DNA from: Trichobilharzia regenti
Taxonomy: Eukaryota > Platyhelminthes > Trematoda > Strigeidida > Schistosomatidae
Assembly: GCA_944472135.2 (NCBI GenBank)
Contig: OX235270.1
Location: 50,096,352 to 50,160,351 of the forward strand
Reading direction: 5' to 3'
Length of the DNA: 64,000 nucleotides
This document shows positions 11,139-23,399 of this stretch, one piece after another (the stretch's first letter is position 1; the number at the start of each line of letters is the position of its first letter). The translations under genes and the position numbers were made by a program. The notes below the pieces were generated by a model. It was not told the DNA's origin, made no database searches, and saw only the letters and a program-made list of their open reading frames with translations.

Positions 11139-14100
11139 TCAATCACCACATCCGCCACATGTCGAATGTCTCCTTGTATGTTTATAATGATGTTCCGGTT
11201 TGCTTGCAAGTCTCTGAGATCTTCTAACTGATTCTGAGCTAATGTTTCCAGCAATATCATCTGGGCTTATTTCTGAATTATCTACAAAATCAGGATTAAT
11301 AGCGGAATCATTAAAATTATAATCTGAACGACCTACTGCATTTATTTTCACTTGATCCACGTGTTTGTTGTGAATTGAATGATTTTCAATGTCCAATATC
11401 TTCACCATTCAGTTTCCTATTTTTTGTTGAATGGTTCCAACTGAAGGTCTATAGTCATTCTCTATATAATGTTGTACATTATAAATCATGGACATCTAAG
11501 GCGTTCGGAGAATTCACGACCGGAGCAGTTTAGCAGGACTTTCATGAGTATTGGTATGCTCCGCATTGCAGTATTGAAGTAGGAAGCTATCTACACATCC
11601 CTCTAGCTCATCAAGATTCTTAGGACTCATTGACGCTATGACACTCTTTAACGTTCGTACAACATTTTCTGCCGACTCGTTAGACTGAGGATGACGTGGT
11701 GCTGTGTACAGATGACGAAAACCTATATGTTTAAGCCAACCATTGAATTTCCTCTCGGTAATTAAGATATCCGGAATTCCTTCTCAGCTAAAAATCTTCC
11801 TCAAGCTCTGTGTGTGAATTTTGCTTTAGGACTGTATGTAATTATGACTTCTGGACACCTAGCATAAGAATCCACAATAACTAAAACATAGTACGAATTT
11901 AAGAATTAGGACCACAGTAATCCACATGAATACGCCACCAAATCTCACAAGAAGCAGACCATGGTTTCCAAGATGACATTACATAAGACATTTTATGCAA
12001 ACAGCTGGAGCATTTCTCCGATCTTTTTCTAATCTCAGCATCAGTTTCTAGCCACCAGCACTTTGGGTGTGCTAGTGATTTCATCTTATCAGCTCCCAAA
12101 TGAGCAGAATGATGATCATCCAAAATCTCAGATCTTAGTGTCAGAGAAGCAATGATTCCGTCATTCAGAGACAGGAATCCTTCAGGATTGACTGAAATCT
12201 CCTCTCTCTGCTTACTAAAGTCTGGAAATCTTGGTTCACACTGAATACTCCAACCTCTTTCGTTGCATTTATAATGCTTCTGTAATATGTCCGACTACCG
12301 TATATAAGTTAAACGCTATCCACAGGTAGCGGCCGAGCTAACAAACAGTTAGTGTCATTAGGAGAATTTCCAAATAATTAGTAACGAGATGAGAAGTCTG
12401 CATGAGGTATATCCTTAGCCGATCTATGTTCATGGGTGTAATCATATGCACTTAGTTCTAAATTACATCTTTGAACCATAGTAGCAGATGATCTATTCGA
12501 AGATTTTTCTGGATTAAAAATAAATTTGGAAGCCTAATGATCAGTAACCATGTGAAGCTTAGTGCCAAAGAGCTATTTGTGCAGGTGTCTTATCGCCCAT
12601 ACAACTGCTATAGCCTCTTTTTGGGTTTGTGAGTACCCTTCTTCACTCCTACTTAGGCGTTGTGAAATACAAATAACAGATTGTCGATTTTGCTTAAGTA
12701 CTTCATCTGTACCCATAAGAGAAGCATGTATAGTGAGAAAAGCTCGTCTTTCGTTGAGGAAGGTCTTAAGAAAGCTTGTCTACTAAGAAACTTCAAAGTT
12801 CTTCGCAAGATATCCTCATGTTGTTGTTCCTATTGGAGATAATATCAAAAAGTGGAGATATCAGCTGAGTGAAAATGGGAATGAATCTGGAGTAAAACTG
12901 AAGAGCACCAATCCATGATCTCAGCGACGACATACTATTAGGTTAAGGTGCTTGAATTAGAGGTGCCAAGTGACTAGCGTCAGGTCCGAAACCCTTGGAG
13001 TCTACTGTGTATACTAACCATGATACAGACGACAAATTAAAATGACATTTAGGCGGATTAACCAGAATATTTTTTCACAGAAAGGCCTGAACAGTTTTAA
13101 AGGACATTCACTATGCGATTCGATATTCGGTCCATGAACAATAATGTCGTCTTGTTAAGACTCAACATCATCTAATTCATCTATTATGCGATTCATTACT
13201 TCCTTAAAAATTGCAGGTGAATCGTTTAAACGGAAATATAAGAACTTATGCTTGAATAATCCAAGTGGAGTATTAAAGTTTGTTTGTGCACTAGAAGCTT
13301 CGTCAAGAGAAATCTGCAAACAAACATCTTTGATATCCATTTTTGAAAGGTATTTTGAGCCACGTAACTTGTACAGAATGTTTCCAGTTTCTGGAATAGT
13401 GCAGCTTTACTGCAGTAAGTAACTAGTTAGTGTAAGGCGGTAGTCACCACAAATTCTCGTTGCTTTCTCATCAGGCTTTATTGGCGTTACAATGGGAGTA
13501 GCTAATTCGAAGATGTAACTAGCATAAGTATCCTCTGTCAAAAAAACTGGTTTAACTCCTTCCTAACTTCATCTCGCAAACTGTATAGAATCAATCGACG
13601 CTTTAGAAAGAGAGGATTACTCTCTATTTCAAGATGGATGGGCTGAACCTTCATGCCACCTACACAGTTTGGACATTGAAAAACTAATTCTCTGAAAAAA
13701 GATTCACCAAACAATTCAATGAAAAGTGAGGTTTGGACATTCAATAATCTAAGGGCTTTTAATCCCAATAAAGATGGACCATATTCACTAACCAGAAAGG
13801 GGATATTCACAAAACTACCACTGTCTGATTTCAAACCAATGTTAGTAGTACCAATAGAAGACAGTTTATAACCAGTAATTGCTGTAATTAAACTAGTAGC
13901 AGGGTCTAATTAGGTATGGTTACAAAGCGATAGTAGATTTTTCTTAGACATTATAGACTCAGTACTCCCAGTATCAATTGTAAAAGAGTGAGACTTGCTT
14001 GAACTTGTGGTGAAGGTTCTCACTAGATGAGGTTCAGCGCTGTGAAAAGTTGAAAGAGACACTGACTCAATTTTACTAGACAAATTAGGAGAATCACGAG

Positions 14101-14671
14101 GATTCTGAGTAGCATAAGTATTTGAACTTCTGCAAACAGACTTTATGTGCCCAATTTTACCACATTTATGACACTTAGCACCGCGAAAACGGCAAGTGTT
14201 TCGTAGATGAATCTTTTCACATGAAAAACACGGTTTGATGTTTTTTCTCTCTGTCTGCATTCTATCACATGTGGATGAAAGTTTGGATTTCTTTTTATGA
14301 AAACTTGAATTATCAATTTTGGATAGCATTACATCAGACACTGAGGTAGTGGGAGCTAGATATTCACTGTTGACATCTTCGTATGTAATGCGCAAATCCT
14401 TAGCAGTTTGATAGGTGTAGGAAGGAAACTGAATCTTAGCTGTACTGTTTAGAAAGACCAAACTATTGAAAATGAGTATGTTTTTTGGACTCTTTCGAAA
14501 TGTCTGACAGGAATTATGATAGTACCAATAATTTAACAAATTTCTTACACAGATAAAAAGGATAGGAGAGGAGAGGAGAGGTTGAATTTCGCGTTCATGG
14601 GTAATGTATGTATGGATATATGAGTGAATATATGAACAAGAATAAATAGAGCAAACAACTGTATTTAACAA
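11139..14671 (-). pseudogene. Ty3/gypsy LTR retrotransposon, decayed internal region
   Basis: The order on minus is canonical for Ty3/gypsy. A gag end carries two zinc-knuckle-like motifs near 14150-14235 (CFSCEKIHLRNTC, a spacing variant, and CHKCGKIGHIKSVC). Next come an aspartic protease with DTGS (about 13960-13990) and RT (98-codon ORF 13538-13834, then DIKDVCLQISLDEAS at 13155-13340). An RNase H-like region follows near 12450-12700. The integrase His-Cys finger and start of the core are at 11899-12123 (HLGADKM, CSSC, IHVDYCGP). A tail ORF is at 11139-11408. Each domain is in a different frame, with stops between. LTRs were not identified. Confidence 0.82.
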
Positions 14672-14999
14672 ATTCTTCTTCGAATTCTACAGTTATAAAT
14701 ACCCAACAACGTTTAAAAATAATGGGTTTATTCCAATTCACAAATGACAAAATGAAGTGCAATATAATTGCACCTGGTTTCCTGTTTATATTTCACTGTA
14801 AAATGCAAGATAGCTACATAACTTGTTTTAACATTCTCAATTATAGCAGTGGCGATAATTTACAAATGTAACTGTAAATTAGTAGAAATAGTGACATCAG
14901 AATATTAATGATGGGAAATATTAAAAGCTGTCTGTTTACTGTTCCACAGTAATTTTATACTTTCACCCATAATCTTTTTATTATCATATAAAATGAGCT

Positions 15000-16450
15000 T
15001 CAAATATGATACCATCAACCTTTTAAATTTAGTTGCGCAAGCACAAAGTTCTACCTGAGGAGATTCAAGGGAAGAGTTGTGAATAGAGAAGGTGTTAAGA
15101 GTTAGGCAAGATGACTTTCGCCAATTGCTTGTATGAGTTCAAATGTCTCTGAACAACAATATTACCAAGTTGGCTTAAAGGCACACCAATCACCATACCA
15201 ACAGCTTTCAGCGTTCTTCGCAGTGTAGCAAAGTCTTTTCTAATTAGTTCAGGAAGGATTGAGAGGGTGCAATAAGGAGGAATAAGCTAATGCAATACCT
15301 AACAAGCAGTAGAAGTAGAAGCTTAGTGGTGCAAGATTGTCTCAACTTCCTTATATAAAAGGCTGGATGAAATATTTCTCTTAGTACTTAACCTGATGTG
15401 AGACAACCAAGAAAGATCACATAAAAAAATTAATTCAAGGTATTTAACATTCAATTTAGTTTCAACTCCAATACCCTGTATGGTAGAGCTATCATAAGAA
15501 TAAACCGCTTCACATAAATTTTGCCTGTATCTGAAAGTTAAATTAACAGTCTGATATTTTGAAGGACTTATCTTAAGACTACTTAACTAGCACCACTTGC
15601 TAAATGCTAAAAATCTATTCACATTAAAATGATCTGAGTAGGGAACAACAGGAACTCAAACAGTTGGATCATTGGCATACCTAACATAAGTGATCTCATC
15701 TGAATGAAGCAGGTTATATAAGTAGAAGAGAAAAAGAAAAGGAGGAATAACAGCACCCTAAGGTACACTATTTACAGTAAGCAAAACAGTAAAATCTTTT
15801 CTTCATTTATGTTGTATTGCTCTCTGTCAAAAAGAAGAATGCAACCAGTTATCAATCCAGCAATCAGTCTGTCATAGAAAGCTTGTTTAACAAAAATCGT
15901 CTAGGTACATAGTTAAAAGCGGATGGGAAATACAAAAAGGCACATCGAATATATTTAGCAGCGTTATCCAAGCCAGAATTGATATTTTGATGTGAGACAG
16001 CTGCGGCACCTAAAGTGTATCTACCATGTTTGTAAGCGAATTGTTTTGGATCGTAAAAAGCCTTCAATCGAATTTCACTACTAAGTAGGTGTGATTCTAC
16101 AGAAAGGGTGAGTTAATGTCAGCAGGTCTAAACTTAACAACTGTTTCAGTATAAGGCACTGGGACAATCCTAATGTCTTGCCAAGAGGCAAGCACAGCAT
16201 TTCTGGAAAATGATGCATTCAAAACTTAAGTGATAGGATAACATACAACATCCGCACATTTCCCAGGGATGATACTCGGCAAGCCATCAGCACCTAGGCT
16301 TTAGGATACTGGAGACAATTGAGATCATAATTTACACACAAACAACAAAGAAACATAAGAAACCATATCATCTTTTGGATGACACCCGAAGCGCTTGTTA
16401 AGAATACCAACAAGGAGGGAGGTTATGTGTCTGCTTTCCATCAGTAGTTT
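15000..16450 (-). pseudogene. CR1-like non-LTR retrotransposon RT, decayed
   Basis: Minus-strand pieces show non-LTR RT motifs: QFAYKHGRYTL, then IRCAFLYFPSAFNYVPRR (motif A region, ORF 15864-16067), then GAVIPPFLFLFYLYNLLHSDE and YVRYANDPTV. The last is the (F/Y)ADD motif with its second Asp shifted to N-D, so the active site is damaged. A C-terminal stretch continues to about 15000. CR1/Jockey-type is my reading from the spacing; RTE is less likely. Confidence 0.7.
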
Positions 16451-17689
16451 CCTTGAACAGTTTCTGCAAATTTGAGAATGTTTTACATGATAAAACGTCT
16501 ACTTATATATCACATGTAATCTTCATATTTTAGAGTTGACTCAAATTTTCAGTCTTTTCACATTGGAGTTATATTTCCGTATCTCTGCAAAGCTTTTCGT
16601 TTGAGAAGAGGAAAAACGATCAAATCTTATGAAAAGTGTCTCTCTTAAGAAAAAAATGTCAAGAAAGAATTGGAGATAACCTGTTAGATTTGTGATAGCT
16701 TAATCTACGAATTGTTCAGTAAGAAAGATTAAAGTTTTTAATGTGCTTCTGAGATTCTGTGTACTATCCTGAGAGGAACACCTATGTTGGGTTTACCTGA
16801 AAAGACACCATAAGGCTCCTTTCTGTAATTTGCAATATATTTTTAGCAACATCCGTGTAACATAATCATCAGAATTTAGTAGTGGAACTCGCTTGCCAGA
16901 TTCATATATGGCGAAGTAATATTTAAATACTAGATGTACTGTGTTATCTAGTCAAGTTTCAAAGATGATAATAGTGTCATTACCTACCGATGTAAGGAAA
17001 ATGTAGTTACAAGAATTAAAAACCCTAGTGACAAATAGTAAGGAGTTACCAAGAGAAGTAGCTACAATAACAGTGAATTTACCAGCAAAGATAAATAAAT
17101 CTGAGAGACTATAAAATATGTGTTCGAAATGCAAATATAATTGTATTTAAACAAACGTCTCAGGTGATATCTGATAATACGAAAATCAACACTGTTAACA
17201 TACAATAACTGGCAAAAGCTAATTATAATTATATCAGAAAGTTCATTGTTGTAAAAGTTTAAGGTGAAATAATAGTTGATTAGCTGTGAACTTCTTTCGA
17301 ATGAATATAAAACACATGACCAGTAAGAGCACTAGATTAAATAATTGAATGTCATGTGAATTTACAGCTTATGAAAAGAAATGCACTTAAGGAAAGTACA
17401 TGAAATGTGTAATTTACGGATTTCTACAACTTCGTTGTTTTCCAGTATAAAATGATTCTATAAAGGAGCTCATTTATTCAGTGAAAGCTACAGGTTCGGT
17501 ATACGTGACTGAGAATAAGCTGAAGGCTGTGTGTAATATCACACGTCAAAATAGCTCTCCAGAAACGTTCATAAGAAAGCTACAAATGTGATAAGAACTT
17601 TTTACCAACTGAGGACAAGAATCTACTCCACTGGAAATTACAGTTAAGGGGTAATGCACCAATGAAGCAATGATCAAAAAATTAAGGAA

Positions 17690-18100
17690 ATAAATTTTGA
17701 GAACCTTTAATGTCGCTAAAGAGAAGCTCGTTTTCTACACTCCAAATTGCAGTACCAAAAGTGAAAGGTAAGAAGCATGGAATATTCACCTCTTCTTGTA
17801 TTTATCACTTCAACGGCAAATGTACAGCTCTTAGAAATTCAATTCTTCTTTCTCAAGAACACCTACCAGTGCGGCTAAATAAAGGAATAATAAAAAGCAT
17901 TAACAGTTAGAGGCTAGCAGACCTACTTCAAACAGAACACAACACAGGGGCTGAAGAATCATTCTCCATTGTCTATCGCGTAACTATTTAATTGTCAAAA
18001 TCCCCATAGTTAGCAAATAGTTCAAAAAGGGGAAGTAGATGCAATTCGCTTGTAACAGCCAGAACTGTGTATACAGAAGAAACAAGTTCTGTAACTATCT
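17690..18100 (+). pseudogene. PLE C-terminal fragment
   Basis: A 66-codon plus-strand ORF (17710-17910) reads CIYHFNGKC, then QEHLPVRLNKGIIKSINS. This aligns by eye with the C-terminal GIY-YIG part of the PLE at 45.7 kb (CIYKFSCSC, NEHLPSWFGKGQIKSIRS). Here the YIG block itself is lost. Downstream a FSIVYR segment corresponds to FKVIYR. Confidence 0.65.
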
Positions 18101-18109
18101 TTCTGCTGT

Positions 18110-19600
18110 GTGATCTGTAAATTCATAAAGACTATGACATCTCGCCTTTCAGATATGTATACATTCCTTTCATCCCATATTTATTATTTTTTAAATGAAA
18201 TCAATGGGATCTATTCACATTCATACCATTATACCTACTTAACAAGACATCTATTTTCTTAATTCAAAGTCAATCAAAAAAAATAAAAGTTTCCAAGGAT
18301 GAGTTGTGGTCAGCAGCATGAGTGGAAATATCAATACTAAAAATATGAACAAACAAACGTGATACGCCAGATTTAATTCAAGGGATGACAAATAGAAATA
18401 ATAATGCTGAATTAAAAATAATAGTGTACTGTAAACACGGTAAAAAAAAAGGAATATACAAATACAATGACATATGTGAAGAATATTAAATAGACCTAAG
18501 GCGACAGACCCAGTTAGAAAGGTTATGAAGTTCCGTTTTCTAACGAAATAAAAGGAAACAGAGAGGAAAAATCGGCTTTAGAGTGTTATTTACAAATGTT
18601 CATTTGAAGATTTGTTGACTTTCTTCTAGGCCAAGGTAAACAAAGTGCCTGTACATCTTGTACTTGTGTCACAATAAAATTGGCGATATTGTTTTAATTT
18701 GGTTCAGCTTGCAGTTATATGATAACAAGGAAGGATTTACAACTGTAGAGTTCAAAGAAGAATTTATTGTAAACAATTTTTTCTGTTAATTATTATTGTT
18801 CCGAGCAAATTATGAACGCAGTCATTTATGAATATGAAGCAAAAAGTTTTTGTAATTGTCATCAGTAAAAAGTCGCTTACCCTATGCGCTATATCAAATA
18901 GATTTCTATAGTACGGAATTATATTTTACAACAGTGTCTTATTTCTGTCTTAGTATAATTATCATGAGCACTGAATATGAATTTAAGTCATTCTTGCTGC
19001 AGACATTTCTAATAGACAAATAACATGTCAATTACAAGGTTATAAAAGTGATCATATGTGAAGCGAAATTTTTTTAAATGAAAGTCATTGAATATCTATC
19101 AGACAACTGTACAAGCTAACACCGCTTTATATTCTATTTTCAATCTAAAAGTCTCTTTATAAAGCAGTAACTATTGCATACATCATATTGTGATGCTAGT
19201 TGTGTTCTACGTATCAGGAAAATGAAAAAAACACTACTTAAGCAACAGTAACTACAAGTTTTGAATTATGTTCTTCTAACACTGACAGCCTAATTCAAAA
19301 AAATTAATGAATGTGTCCGTCTAGATCTAGGAACATACAAGAGTTTACCTTTCTTTTAAATAGTATTAAGGAAATCACCAATAAAACTTGGGTATTATTA
19401 TTTATCTGTTGATTGGTCAAAGAAAATATTTAGAAAATGTGTGGGCGATAGAATTGAAACAAAAATGACTTCTTTCAACTTGTTATCCTAATAAGTCAAT
19501 GCTAACGAAATGTTTGTGGGATAAAATTTAATGTCAATTTCAAAAAAGAACAATATTTCAGTACTTTAAACAATTTCCAATGATTATAATCGGTGATTAT
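18110..19600. other. Region upstream of EPAC; no feature recognised
   Basis: AT-rich. It probably holds the EPAC promoter and 5' UTR, and possibly untranslated exons, but I see no TATA or splice arrangement I would defend. An in-frame TGA at 19594-19596 lies five codons before the EPAC ATG. Confidence 0.4.
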
Positions 19601-19608
19601 TAAAAGAC

Positions 19609-22600
19609 ATGAATGCAGAAAGTATTTGTCAAACTGAAAACTCTAAATCGAATGTATTCCAAGGTGGTAAATCTTTTTTTGATCGTCAAAAGGAACGTTT
19701 AATTTCACGTGCTCATCTATCAAAGCTTCCCTCTAATATGGAAGTAATAAAAAACCAGTTATTCGACAATTCCAGAACAATCAGAACAGATAACCCTGAT
19801 AAACTCCCACGTCTTTCTGAGTGTTCTCTGTCCACACCCACAGTTTACAAAGCGAAGACCACATCCGCCTGGATTATTACTGTGTGCTCAGAAATATGGA
19901 CAAGACTTTTATCATCCCGTAGACAAGATTCTAATTCAAATGACAGAAAAAACCAAATATCTGGTTCTGAACTTGTCTCTTACTTAATGAGTGAAGAAGA
20001 TAAAACTGATCGCAGCTTGATATGCGGTATTTGTCAAGTATTATTAGATGAAAAAGCTATCGAAACTATTCCACCTCCTAATTCAAACCAGCAGTTTAAC
20101 TCTATTGAATTCTATGACAAAGATGATGTTTTTTATGTTTGCAACCGTTTAAAAGATAAACGTCTTTCTATTGAAGAGGCATTAGCAACTACTGAAATCT
20201 GTCCAAATATCACTGAGATAAACAATACAGAAGGCTGTGAAACGTTGAGCTCTATGAACAAACACCCTAATGATCATATTGCACGAACTGAATCACAAAC
20301 TATTTTGGGTGAAAAAAACATTGATCAAATAGATGTGGATGATACTAGTAGCATCGAAGACGGGTATCAGGTATTGATTGACAGATTGTATCGTTTGGCA
20401 CCAGAAGCACTATTTCGTAAAATTCTACAAAAACCGCCATCTGAACGAAGTGAACATGAATTGGAATATGTTTATCAGGAGTTATTATTGGTCCCGGCGT
20501 TAGCATCATTTTCGATGTCTGTTCGACAGGAGTTGTGCAAATGTTTACGTTATGAAGTACACCAGCATGCTTCAAATGTTGTTTTTTATCAAGGAGATCC
20601 AGGCATTTCATGGTATATTATTTGTCGTGGTAGTGTATGGGTGCATGTTGACGGCCAGGGCTATGTATGCCGTCTTTGTGAGGGAGATGATTTTGGTAAA
20701 CTTGCACTAGTAACAGATGCACCAAGAGCTGCAAGTATTATTTTAGCAGAAGATAACTGTCACTTTCTAAAATTAGATAAGGATGATTTTAACAGAATTT
20801 TGCGCAATGTTGAGGCGAATACTGTACGCTTAAAGAAAAATAACTCAAATGTTCTAATTTTAGAGCGTATTCAAGATGTAAAATTTTCCACATGTCCACA
20901 GGCTGAAACATCAGGTAATTTTGGGAGAGAATCGAACAGTGTGGGTTGTTTAAATTATTCAATAATTGCTGGAACAGTTGAACATATTCTTCATTACCTA
21001 ATAGAGAGTCGGTTAAATGGACTGGAAAATCAGTTAAATTTGTTAATTTCCGATGAAATGTTCCCAGTTTACTTATGTCCACGTACACCAATCGGTTTGG
21101 ATCAAACATGGCAGAATTTCTTTCTCACTTACTTAATATTTTCAACAAATAAAGAAATCCTTGTATTTTTATATGAATATTTAGGCTGTGATAAGGTAAT
21201 TGAAAGTTTGCATACTGAGGACCACAGCGGTGATGAGAATTGTGAAAAAGAATGGCGATTTCCTAACGGTATTCAGTTCGATATTATTAAAATTAACCGC
21301 GTTGTTGTACTGTTCTATATATGGCGTTATTGTCTCGGCTTGTCTATGTTTGCAAATCAGGATGGCGTAAACCAATTCATAATGAATTTAAGAACAGCTT
21401 TGAAAAATTCTGACAACGTTACTGCTACTAACAATGTGACAGGTAGTAATACTTGTGGTGACTCAGTAAATGTAAGAAGTTTTCAATTACAGATAGTCTG
21501 TTTGGATAAACTTCTAAAAAGAAATTCAAAACTGATGATTGTAAAGCCAATTTCTGGGAAACAGCAAATTCTACCTTCCAACTTTCTGCATTTCCCGTGT
21601 AACTTTCTACGTACTCTACCATTTGTTTGCACTAATAAACGCGGAATGTCGAAAATGCATAAACAACAATTTTCATCCAGTGGAGATCATAATGATTTAC
21701 AGACGTCTGTCAGCCACAATACTAATCAACGTGTAAAATCTTTTGAAATTCAAGATGTCGCTGTTCATGGCTCACCGAATCATGCACAGCATTTGGAATC
21801 TAAATCAAATCACATATCTACACCTAGTTTGCTTTTCGGCTTTCAGATATATCCAAATAATTTGCCACTGGTGAAGACAATACACACAGTAACATTTAAT
21901 ATTTATATTAGTGAATTACAAAAGCAAGTTGAAGTTACAGTCCCAATCGAATCAACGGTCTATGAAATTAAACAGTCAATGATATCTGACTGGCAGTTGA
22001 AAAGTGAAATAAATGATCTGAGGTTAGTAGAAGTGTTCTCTAAAGGTGATTGTACAGTTTATCAAGATACTGAGTGTGGAGTTATGTTTGGTTTATCATT
22101 AAATGGTAGATTATTTCTGACTTCAGAGAAAGGATTACAAAGTCTTGTACCTTTGGCTGAACAGCTGTCAGTTGCAATGAATTTTTTGGACCAAACTGAT
22201 GCAGATCGTGTCAGAAGTAGCCATCAACATGAAACAACAGCTCACTGGAGTCTAATAAATGATATTCCATTACTAAAAAAGAATAGATCAGTTAGAGCTG
22301 CAGTCAAATTATTAGATGAACTGAACGTAGACGAACTGGCTGCAACTTTATCATGCTGTCATGCTCAACTGGCAGTTTGTATACATCCACAAGAGCTGCT
22401 AGACTTTGTAATTGGAGGTAGTAAAACAAGTAATCCGTGTCCACATGTACGAACTCTTGTTAGACGTTTTAGTCTGCTTCACGCATGGACTATTACTCAA
22501 ATAGTAACAACTTGTAACCTAACTAGGCGTGCAAATCTAGTCAAAAAACTGATCAAATTAGCTGATCGCCTTATTTCACCTCCTTTATATGACTTGTACA

Positions 22601-23196
22601 GCTCATTCGCAATCCTTCTGGGGTTGCAAAATTCAGCAATCACACGACTTACTCACACCTGGGAACGTGTGCCAAATCGATGGCGTCGTATTCTTAATGA
22701 TAGCTTACTGCCACTGATTGATCCTGCAAAAAATCATCGAGCTGCTCGGTTATGGAATAATTACACAATTACCGATGTTGCTTCAACTGCTACCACCAAA
22801 AGTGGTAGTATTATTGGAGTATCAAACTCGCCACGTCTTCCATTTCTGGCACTTATACTGAAAGATTTAAGATTTGGAGAAGATGCCAATCAAACAGAAT
22901 ATCAGCAGTCAGAAGATGGAATACGTCTCATAAATTTTGAAAAAATGAGACTTATAGCAAGATCTCTGCGTTCATGGATAAATTCAATTTCCGGATATGA
23001 AATGCTTCACCCTCATAATCACTTTATAAGTCCAGAGATTAACAAGACAAACTCCTCATCTGTTGACAATATAACTGTACAGAAATTGTTGGAAGTGCCT
23101 ACTGAATCGCAAATGTTTGTATTGGAACACCTGGAATGCATTGATGATCCTCGTGTCATTACACAGCTATCTTTAAGACTAGAGCCAAAAAAGTGA
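19609..23196 (+). CDS. EPAC: EPAC: cAMP-activated guanine nucleotide exchange factor for Rap
   Basis: Exchanges GDP for GTP on Rap when cAMP binds, acting at membranes. Of 1195 residues, about 85-182 form a DEP domain (GSELVSYLM). Residues 290-410 form a cyclic-nucleotide-binding domain with phosphate cassette FGKLALVTDAPRAAS (about 361-375); the Lys replaces the Glu of kinase-type sites, as in EPAC2. Next come REM (about 450-596), a Ras-association-like fold (about 755-853) and CDC25 catalytic domain (about 880-1183: SSFAILLGLQN, NHRAARLW, PFLALILKDLRF, NFEKMRLIARS). It ends in LRLEPKK, the family's C-terminus. Only one cAMP domain is present, as in EPAC1. The linkers at 185-270 and 600-755 are long. 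The upstream in-frame TGA supports the start chosen, but 5' exons cannot be excluded. The whole coding region lacks introns. Confidence 0.95.
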   Translation: MNAESICQTENSKSNVFQGGKSFFDRQKERLISRAHLSKLPSNMEVIKNQLFDNSRTIRTDNPDKLPRLSECSLSTPTVYKAKTTSAWIITVCSEIWTRLLSSRRQDSNSNDRKNQISGSELVSYLMSEEDKTDRSLICGICQVLLDEKAIETIPPPNSNQQFNSIEFYDKDDVFYVCNRLKDKRLSIEEALATTEICPNITEINNTEGCETLSSMNKHPNDHIARTESQTILGEKNIDQIDVDDTSSIEDGYQVLIDRLYRLAPEALFRKILQKPPSERSEHELEYVYQELLLVPALASFSMSVRQELCKCLRYEVHQHASNVVFYQGDPGISWYIICRGSVWVHVDGQGYVCRLCEGDDFGKLALVTDAPRAASIILAEDNCHFLKLDKDDFNRILRNVEANTVRLKKNNSNVLILERIQDVKFSTCPQAETSGNFGRESNSVGCLNYSIIAGTVEHILHYLIESRLNGLENQLNLLISDEMFPVYLCPRTPIGLDQTWQNFFLTYLIFSTNKEILVFLYEYLGCDKVIESLHTEDHSGDENCEKEWRFPNGIQFDIIKINRVVVLFYIWRYCLGLSMFANQDGVNQFIMNLRTALKNSDNVTATNNVTGSNTCGDSVNVRSFQLQIVCLDKLLKRNSKLMIVKPISGKQQILPSNFLHFPCNFLRTLPFVCTNKRGMSKMHKQQFSSSGDHNDLQTSVSHNTNQRVKSFEIQDVAVHGSPNHAQHLESKSNHISTPSLLFGFQIYPNNLPLVKTIHTVTFNIYISELQKQVEVTVPIESTVYEIKQSMISDWQLKSEINDLRLVEVFSKGDCTVYQDTECGVMFGLSLNGRLFLTSEKGLQSLVPLAEQLSVAMNFLDQTDADRVRSSHQHETTAHWSLINDIPLLKKNRSVRAAVKLLDELNVDELAATLSCCHAQLAVCIHPQELLDFVIGGSKTSNPCPHVRTLVRRFSLLHAWTITQIVTTCNLTRRANLVKKLIKLADRLISPPLYDLYSSFAILLGLQNSAITRLTHTWERVPNRWRRILNDSLLPLIDPAKNHRAARLWNNYTITDVASTATTKSGSIIGVSNSPRLPFLALILKDLRFGEDANQTEYQQSEDGIRLINFEKMRLIARSLRSWINSISGYEMLHPHNHFISPEINKTNSSSVDNITVQKLLEVPTESQMFVLEHLECIDDPRVITQLSLRLEPKK

Positions 23197-23369
23197 GTTG
23201 AATACTGTAAAAAGATAAACTGTTGTCTACATCATTCAAATATTTTGAGAATGGTATAAATATTTCAAGATGAGTTGCTTTTGTACATAAAATATTGATT
23301 TCTGTATTAATTCATGTTTCTTTTACTCTGTGAATATGTTATGTCCATAAATAAGAAGAAATTCCATCA

Positions 23370-23379
23370 AATAAATAAA
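23370..23379 (+). terminator. Candidate EPAC polyadenylation signals
   Basis: Two overlapping AATAAA hexamers lie about 175 nt after the EPAC stop. This is a plausible 3' end; other A-rich variants occur nearby. Confidence 0.5.
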
Positions 23380-23399
23380 TTATTCACAAAATTTATCAA

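Noticed and set aside
20345..21622. Minus-strand ORFs of 64-106 codons inside EPAC
   Set aside because: Antisense shadows of the conserved EPAC ORF, with no motifs of their own.
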